Below, in pieces: positions 36,101 to 45,100 of a stretch of 64,000 bases of DNA. Positions within the stretch are counted from its first letter, which is position 1, and each line of letters opens with the position of its first letter. The DNA comes from Eublepharis macularius. Taxonomy: Eukaryota; Chordata; Lepidosauria; Squamata; Eublepharidae. Made by a program: the position numbers and the translations under genes. Under the pieces are notes generated by a model. It made no database searches. It worked only from the letters and a program-made list of their open reading frames with translations, and was not told where the DNA came from. The stretch covers positions 30,509,001-30,573,000 of the forward strand of contig NC_072807.1 of NCBI RefSeq assembly GCF_028583425.1, written 5' to 3'.

Positions 36101-39100
36101 CTTTTTACTGACCACTTGCAGCTATACATAACTTCCTGCTGTAGTGAAAAACTCTTTACAAGGTTATGCCAGCAGAAACCAGACCCTCCTGTGGCTCTGT
36201 TTGCTTAATAGAAGCATTTGTAAGATCTGCATCATTGGCTGCCCCATTTTCTTTTAGCATTTCCCTGCATGGGGAGATTTACCCAGTGTGGGAAACCCTC
36301 GTCCCGTTCTCTTCCCTTTTATTTTCACTTCTTCTAATAGTGGTGCAGAATGAGAAAGCCCAGATGCTGGAGGAGCCTGGCCTTCTGCCCCCTTTCTCAT
36401 TCACCCCTTGAATTTGAGGGCCTCTTTGCACTTTGTGTGTTCCAAACCTGGCTTTGGAGCTTTGTCAGTTTTCCCCAGTAAGAATCTATTTTTCAGGTTA
36501 ATTATCGGATGGCGGATTTCTAAAGTGGCTCTGCACAAAAAACGTATCTCAAAGTTCTCTGGTGTGGCTGCGGATGCTTCATTCACTCCCCACTGGGCAT
36601 TTCAGCTGTCACCAGTGGCCTTGAACCTTCAGTGAAACAAACAGTAACCTTTAAGCCAAAGGGTGAAGTTAATGAAGCCTATTGGTTGGGACGGTTCTGC
36701 GGAGCCACTTTTGGAATGGCAGCCCAATTCTTAGCACTGTTGGGTGTCTTTGGCATTCACTGGGGCCACACCAGTGCTGCTCTCACAGTGAGGGAACCAC
36801 AGAAATATTACATGGACCCTGGAATGGGTGAGATTGAAAAGCTAAAGGTGAAAGCCTCTCCCCCAGGTACTTTTACAGCCTCAAACTGCTTTGAAATTTT
36901 GGAGGAAGTCTAATTGGTATTTATAAAGCCAAGAGCCTCCCCAGTTCTAGCATCTGTTTCCAGGATTTAATCCTGAAATATTCCCTGGTTCGCCGAACTG
37001 TGAGCAGCGTTTGCTTGGAGGCCTCTCGGAGGAAACTGATCTCCTCTCCTCTGTTCCTCCAGTACGATCCCGAGCTTTCTTCACGGCAATTTGGGGTTGA
37101 GCTCTCTCGTCTGACTAGTGAAGAGCGAACTGTGCCATTGGTGTTTGAGAAGCTCACCAGCTACATAGAAATGCATGCGCTCTACACAGAGGGCATTTAC
37201 CGGAAATCTGGATCGACCAACAAGATCAAAGAGCTGCGGCAGGGACTCGACACAGGTAAGGAGGGATAGCAGGAGACCCTCTAGAGAAGAAGGAGCTTTG
37301 CACCGTCTGTCTTGTGGAGTGATTCGCCAGGCATCTCCCCTGGCTCGTGCTTCACTGAAGCCTTTGTGCTCCGTCTGATTTCCAGTCTTTTGCTCCCTTC
37401 CTCGCTCAGAAGGGAAGATAGAAGCATTCATTATGAGAAAGCTAGGGAGCAACACTGTCGGACAGCCAGTTACTTGGTGGCAACGTTAGTTGTAGCCGAT
37501 GGCCCCACCAAGTTCTTGCTAGGCTCTGACCGTGCCCCCTAAGCAAATTCTTTTTGACGTCTTTTGGGCTGTGTTTCTTAGCTCATTCTTGGTGGGTGGG
37601 TGTGTCCACATCTACCGTCAGCTTTTCCATTGGCGTAGAAGCGCCGTCATTTACCGAGGCTGAAATGTTGGTTTCTCTCTTGTCCCTTCTGTTCCACTTG
37701 CCTTCCTTCTCTCTGTTAACCAGATCTAGAGAGTGTGAATCTTGATGACTACAACATTCACGTCATTGCCAGTGTGTTCAAACAGTGGCTCAGAGATTTG
37801 CCTAATCCACTCATGACGTTTGAGCTCTACGAAGAATTTCTACGAGCAATGGGTAAGGCACCATCACATGCTGTGTATGCAACTGATCACCTGAAGAGGG
37901 AAGAAGGCTTTCTGTGATTTAGTGACCATAACTTTTGGGGGCTTTAGTTATTTGCTATTAAGAGCATCCAACTTTCTTTTCTGTAGTGAACAGATCTAGT
38001 TTCCTAGATTTGAGGAATGCTTTGCCATTTCATGACTTTTGCAGGATTGGATCCAGACTAAATTTTCCCCTAACGGAAGCGGGGTAGTTTTCACTAATTC
38101 TTTATTCTTGCCTACAACACCCAATTTGCCTCTCATGTTGTTCCTGAGGCTCCCTTACTCCCCTCCACCCAGGATTACCATTTTAGGAAGCTCATTGGGC
38201 TGCAGCAGTAGGTAGAGTTTGGGGCCTGGAAATGTCCAGGAATTACAACAGATCTCCAGATGACAGAGGTCAGTTGCCCTAGAAAAAATGGCTGCTTTGG
38301 AGGTTAGACTGTATGGTATTACCCTCTGCTGATGTCTCTCCTCTCACCAAACCCCACCCTTCCCAGGATTGACCCCAAATCTCCAGGAATTTCCTACCCT
38401 GGAGTTGGCAACAAAAGCAGGAGCAGAAGCAGGAATGTTCTGTTCCACTGACTGCAGTGCCTATTTTGAACAGGAAATTTAGTCTAGATCTAACACAGAG
38501 AGGATGTAAAATACGATCTTAAAACTGTATTGTACTAGGCCTGCTGTAATGCCCTTTATGCACCACCCTCTGGCTGCCTGGAACATCCAGGTATCCCATC
38601 ATATGGCCAGCTGCGGGGAGTGAGACACTTGGAGCATATTCTACCCGTATTTCATCATTTTATGTCAGTTTCCTCCTTTGCATTCCAGACACAAGTCCAG
38701 GGGTTGTGTTTGAACCCATTAACCCTTATGTATTTTATTATGTCATTTATAGTCTGCCTTTCTCACGGAGACTCAAGGCAGATTACACAGTGTGAGAGCA
38801 GTACAATCAGTATCAAAGACATTTCCATACAGTGTCAAGGACATTTCCATAAACAATGCCACAGGGTAAATAAATACAAATTTAGAAAGACATAGCATTA
38901 GCAAGGATCCAGAACAAAGTTGAAGAAATGCTGAAGCCAAACATAATCAATTCTAGAACTGACATTAGACATGAAGTACAAGTAGTACATAGGGGTACAT
39001 ATTTAAAGCAACAGATAGTATGTTAGGCAACATAGTAGTGAAGTCTTTGGTCCCCAATTTATTAGCGAAGCATCTGAGACCCCCTCTCTACAAAAAGCCC

Positions 39101-42100
39101 TCCTATCTGAGTAAAAAGCCCTTTTGAATAATTCGGTTTTGAATAGTTTGCGGAAAGCCAGGAGAGTGGGGGCTGTCCTGACCTCCTCAGGCAGGCCGTT
39201 CCACAGGGTAGGGGCCACCATAGAGAAAGCCCATGTACAGGCTGCTGTTGATTACTTCTTCCCTTGTGTCCCATTGTGACCCTGAAGGTCATTGATGGGC
39301 ATCCAGGTGACAAGACCATCCATGTGCCACATTAGGATTGCAAGGACTTAGAGAGGCTTTCACTGCTGCACATGGCTCCCTCCTTTGTCAGTTTGCCACA
39401 GCCTGGGCATCTCTTAGGGTGCTTGTGGAAGTTCTTTGTGATGACATTTGGAGAGGTGGAATGAAGCTAGTGGAAGGTGTGGGTTGTACGTGTAATGTGT
39501 GAAGCATTTAATTGGATCCTACTTTTCTAATTTGGGGGCGGGGGGGCTTTGTGTATATCTTTAACATTCTGTTGTCCACCCCAAGCCATCACCTACAGTT
39601 CTGACTACCGTATAATGAATGAATGTGATCTCCACAGGCATGCAGGAGAGGAAGGAGGCCATCCGTGGGGTGTATTCCGTCATTGATCAGCTTTCTCGCA
39701 CCCATCTCAATACTCTGGAACGCCTCGTCTTTCACCTTGTCAGGTACCAGTAGTCAATAAGAGGGGGAAATAGATCCTTTTTTCCCTTCTCCCAGTGACT
39801 GCCACCCTACACAGCAAGTATATTCATTACTTTCTGTGCAGCTTCCCTACAATGAAAGTTTCTAAAGTTCACATACCCAGAGGGGGACCTGTTTGGGGTT
39901 CTTCTGGGCATGTTGTGTAGGAGCAAGTCTTGGCAAACTGTTGGGGGCAGCAGGTCCTACACTTCAGAATCAGTATGTTTGTGGAGTGAGCTGATGACCT
40001 AAGAAATGGAGGCCCTCCAGTCATACAAAACTCCTGCTTGCACAATGAAACTTTGAGCTGAGTTAATCCATGCACACATCTGCCGTTCGAGCCCTAAATT
40101 TCCTTGTGATGGTAAATAAAAAATCCCTGTGGCTCCAGCATCATTCCACTGATAGCAGCTACTGTAGTTGAATGTAGCCTCCCAGGAACTCTTCTGAGGA
40201 AGGGACCTACAGAAATTGGCACCATTATGCACCACCACTTCTACATCACCCATAGATTGCTTTTTATCAGTACTGTGACATCTTCCACTACCTTGAACTG
40301 TAAGAAACAGATAGAATTTTTAAAACCCTTGTCATTCAGAAAAGCAATTTTGTTATCTGAATGGTACAAAATTATCCAGAAGAAAAGCAGTGCCTGGTAT
40401 TTAAGTGATGCCTTTGTTGTTAGCTGTTGATCTCTGTTGGGTGAGCTGAATACAAGAAAGGAGGCAACACATAGTGAGGGAAAGTGGCCTAAGCCAAAGG
40501 GAGCATCACCCTGCAGATGGTAGGCTGTTTTCCTTCACAATCTTTCCACCTTCTCCCAAGAAAATGGGGACTACTTGTCATCACTGCTGTGTTTCTGATG
40601 CTGCTTAGGATCGCCCTGCAAGAGGAGACGAACCGCATGTCAGCGAATGCTCTGGCCATTGTGTTTGCTCCCTGTATTCTCCGTTGTCCAGACACTACCG
40701 ATCCTCTACAGAGCGCTCAGGATGTCAGTAAAACCATCAGGTAAAAATGCAGCTTCTTGTATTTGGAAAACCTTGGGGGGGGGGGCCTTTCTCTCTAGAA
40801 ACAACAAAGAATAGTGCTGCTTTCTCCTGCTTTAGAGAGGAACGTGTGCCTTTCTGTGACATCAGGAGTTGTTGCACCAATCCCTTCCTTCCTTTCAAAC
40901 CCATTTGCATGCGTAGCAACCATTCCACCTTACATAAAGGAAAGGGCAAAGACCAAGAGGAATTCAAAAGGGTGATGAAAGAGAGGAGGAGGAGGCAGGG
41001 AGCAAGGTGGAAGGAAAACCAGTCAGGAGGAAAAGAGGGGGCTGGCACTTGCTCAGTCTTAGCTCATCTTTATGACCACATTTCTACACATTCCCAGTGT
41101 TTGATTGGCATCTCACTGACAATTACAAATGAGCCTGGACATAGATGTGATTTAATCACTCTGGAAATGACAGAATTTAGCTGAGGCACAATCCAGTTAA
41201 AATCATAGAAATACAATCCCCCCCATTGTGTTCAAAATGGAACATATTTTGGTGTGTTGTAAAAAATAACTTTAAAACCTACTTTTGTTTTCTCCTCCTC
41301 GAATCTAAACCATATGGACTACCTTCTGGCAAATACACACTTGCTGCCATGTCCTTCCATGCGGGACGGACAAAGGTATTTGGAAGCATTCTGACGGAAA
41401 TGAGATTCCCTGAAATGAAAGCTGTTCAGATGGACCAACACTTTCAGTTTCTCACTCACAACTTTCAGAAATAGAAAAAGATCTCTCTAGCCTGTAAATG
41501 CTATAATCAGGTCTAGTCCCAGAGAACTGGCGTCAGAACATCAATTCTGTGTATTTTTTTCTGGCCTCAGAACATCAATATATGTGTATTTTTTTCTTTT
41601 TCAGTTGTGTAGAGTTAGTTGTTGTCGAGCAGATGAACAAGTACCGAGCTCGCCTCAAGGATATCAGCAGCCTTGAATTTGCAGAGAACAAAGCCAAGAG
41701 CCGGCTGTCATTGATCCGAAGGTCTATGGTAAGGGATTAGATGGGCCCAAATCACCTTCTTCCCCCCTCAAGCCCCAGTTCAGAAAGAAATGTTCGCTGA
41801 GATGCATTGCCTTCTCTCTCCCACAGTAGTTGATGTAACTTATCTCACTGAGAGAAAATTTTGAGAAAATGAGGTTGTGCTGTGTGTGTTTGTTTCCACG
41901 GTTTATTACTTCTCTCCTGCCTCTCTTGAACTTGAGACTACATGCATGTCAGCTGATTATTTTGGGATTGGGTAGCAAGCCATTGGTCCTTCTCTCTCCT
42001 CTCCTTTCCACTCCCCCTAACCTTCTCCCCTTTCGGTCTCCCTCAACCCTTATACATCTCAACCTTTTACACGCTGTCTGGTCCAACACAGAGACGTAAG

Positions 42101-45100
42101 ATTCTTCCTGTTCTGAGTATCTGGCCTGCAAATAAAGCAAAACCCATTGAAAGCATAAACAGTGCCTGGCAGGCTTTGTCCTCCCACAGGGTAACTTCTC
42201 AGTATATACTTAGCGAACTTGGGTGGCTTTTGCTTGCATGTAAATTGGCCTTTTTGTTGTTAATCTCACAGCACTGTCACCTTGACACTGCTTCTTGCAG
42301 TTTAGACTTAACATTTGACTGTCTCCCACATGCACATGCAAATGGGAGAATCTGGGTGGAAGCTGCCATGCGTACTACATATTGCAGGCAGGCCTGCGTT
42401 TGAGCCCCTGAAAACAGGTTGCTTCCTCTTGCCTCGCTGCCTTTTCCAGGGATGTGAAAAGCTTGCGTTCCCTTAACTGAGCTGCTGCGTCTCCAGCATT
42501 GAAATGACCTGGTTTGGTGTATTTTTCTTCCCCCTCTCGTGCTGTGATCTGAACATGTGGCAGGCTGTGCAATGCACACATTTTGCTTATATAACAACGG
42601 CCATGTGGCGAGTGACCCAGATTCCCCACTGCTGGGAACATGCAATGGGCTCTCTAGACCCTCCCAGCATGATCTATTGGGAGCTCTGCTTCAGTCGCAG
42701 CTAGCGCTAACCCACCTTTTGCGTGCAGCGTAGCATCTTGTTGCTCAATTGCTCTTCCTTGCAGATGTAGCCAAGGGAGTGGCTTCCATTTGCAAGCCCA
42801 GCAGCTCTTGGAAAGGGGCGGCTGGCATGCGCACTCTAACCTGCTCCTTTCCTTTTCCTGTCCTCTCTAATCCAGAAACCCGTACTAATTGCCGTTAGAT
42901 TTATGAGCATAACCCGCAGTTCAATCCCGGTATGTATCAGAATTGCATTACAACTGACCTTGTGCTGTAACCCCTTCGCTCATTCCAGTTCTGCTGCATG
43001 CTCCATGCCCGCAACCCACACTTCATAACTTGTGTGTGTGTGTGTGCGTGTGTGTGTTTTTTTCTTACACTGCCTTCTGTTTTCTTGGGATCAAATATCT
43101 TCAAATAGGAAGCACACACAAGGCTCCCTTTTCCAAACAGGTAAATGGCAGGAGGAACTAGGAAGAGTGCCGAGGAGTGTCTGGTTTGCAGTGGGCCAAT
43201 GTTGTTGCTTCCTACAGATGGCTGGTGCCAAAGTGATCTCTAGAGGAGTAGATAATACTAATCTTCTGCTAGATTTGCTTCTCCCCCTCCCCAGGAGTGA
43301 CTGAACAGCTCACTGAGAAAGGCACAGCATCTAGGCAAGTCCAGAGGACTAAAGGAAGTTTGGAACAGGATTTGAAAAATTATGTTCCTGCTCCGTAACT
43401 TGACATACTCAGACCTTCTTTCTTACCACCCTCTTTTGTCTACTAATCACTTTGTCCTACTTGCACCAAGCGGTTTGGAACAGGCAGGAGTTCTCACCAA
43501 CATCCCACAACAGCCAGAGTTGAACTGAGGCTGATATATGAACTTTTGCCTACAGCTGTAGCACGGGGCTGAATTCTGCAGGCACTTGCAACAGGACCTT
43601 GTCCAGCATCCTGCGACACCTCATAGCAGAGCTTGATTGCCTTGTGACCAGAGGAGATGCCCCACGTGGCCCGCCATGCACTTTGCATCTGAGCTGAGCT
43701 TCTGTTTGGGCTTGTAGCCTTCTCAGCTGTGGAGTTACTGTGGGGTCCCTGTCAGTAGGTGGACATCCTCTCAGTGGGTTCCTCAGTAACCCCAGCCTCT
43801 GACGCTGGCTTCTGTTCACGGGCCACCTGGGCTTCTCGCAGTGTGTACCCTGTTGGCCCCTGGAAGTCAGAGGACTCAGCCATTCAAGGTCTGCTGGGGT
43901 TTTGATCTCCATAGGATCAGCCACCATAGTGGCCTCGTCTTCTGATGAGGACTCATCATGCCCAACCCTGACATCTTCCCCTTTCTTTTCTTTCTCACTC
44001 TTTCTTCTTCAGCTTTGAGATCATAAACATGCCACGTTAAGTGCTTGTCTTCAGTTTTCATGCGAAAACATAACCTGTGGAAGTTGGGACCTTCCGAACC
44101 ATTGTTGAAATAACCCTTGCCATTGTATTCAGAGAGGTCGCTTCCCATTGCTGTGTGCGGAGAGCACTGCCCCATGCACGATTCATCGATTTCATTTGTC
44201 AGTGCAAGTCAGACGGTGGCTTTTCCTCTTGTTTCTGTGCTTGCTTGCTAAAGACACAGAGAATATTGGAATATGATTGGCACGTTTGTGGCAATGTAGG
44301 AATGGCAAGCTGAAGAGCTCATAAAGCAGATTGTGGTGTCTTTGAATCAAAACATTTCCGTCTTGTACTCGTTCTGCTGTTAATGCCCTTGTCTAAATAG
44401 TGCTTGGTAGAAAGATGTCATTGACTGACTTTTGGCATCTAGTTTACACAAATCACTTTTTCAGATAAATGGAGTAGGATGTTGCAACATCCACAGTGCA
44501 GGGAGAGCCCTTGGATTATCTTTGAATATATGCTTCCTCTCCTGTCTGTCTCTCTCTCTGCTGGGTCACCTACAGAGACTGTTTATTTGCTCATTATGTT
44601 CATTAAGTCCGCATTGCTGGAGGAATCAGGTTCTTCTGAGCCTAAGAGTTCAGCCAAAGTCCCTGCTCCTCATTAGCGCTGCTGTATCTGCAGGGCAAAG
44701 GGCGCCTACGGCGAGGAACCTACCCAAGCCCCACATCACCAGCTGCTGTGCGGTTGCCGTCCGTGTCAGATGTCCCCGAAGAGACCCTGAGCAGCGAGGA
44801 GGCCATGGAGGTGGATGTCACGGAACAACAACAAGTGGCCATGCAGCAGGAGGAGAGGGTGCTGACTGAGCAGATTGAGAGCCTACAGAAAGAAAAGTGA
44901 GCCTGGGCGAGTGGAGAAGAGGGTACTCAGGCGACCCCCAGTTCAGGAAATCCAAGTTGTGTCATAGATTTAGAGGGCTGGGCTAGGAGCTGCAGGACTC
45001 TGGTTGAAATTCCCACTCGGCCGTAAAGTTCACAGGGTGACCTCTTTCCCTGTAAGGTGTCCCCCCTCAGCCTAACCTTTTCTCATATGGTGGTTGTAAG

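Noticed and set aside
44432-44869. 145-codon open frame overlapping exon 27
   Set aside because: It reads exon 27 in the wrong frame; the phase-consistent MYO9A frame explains the region.
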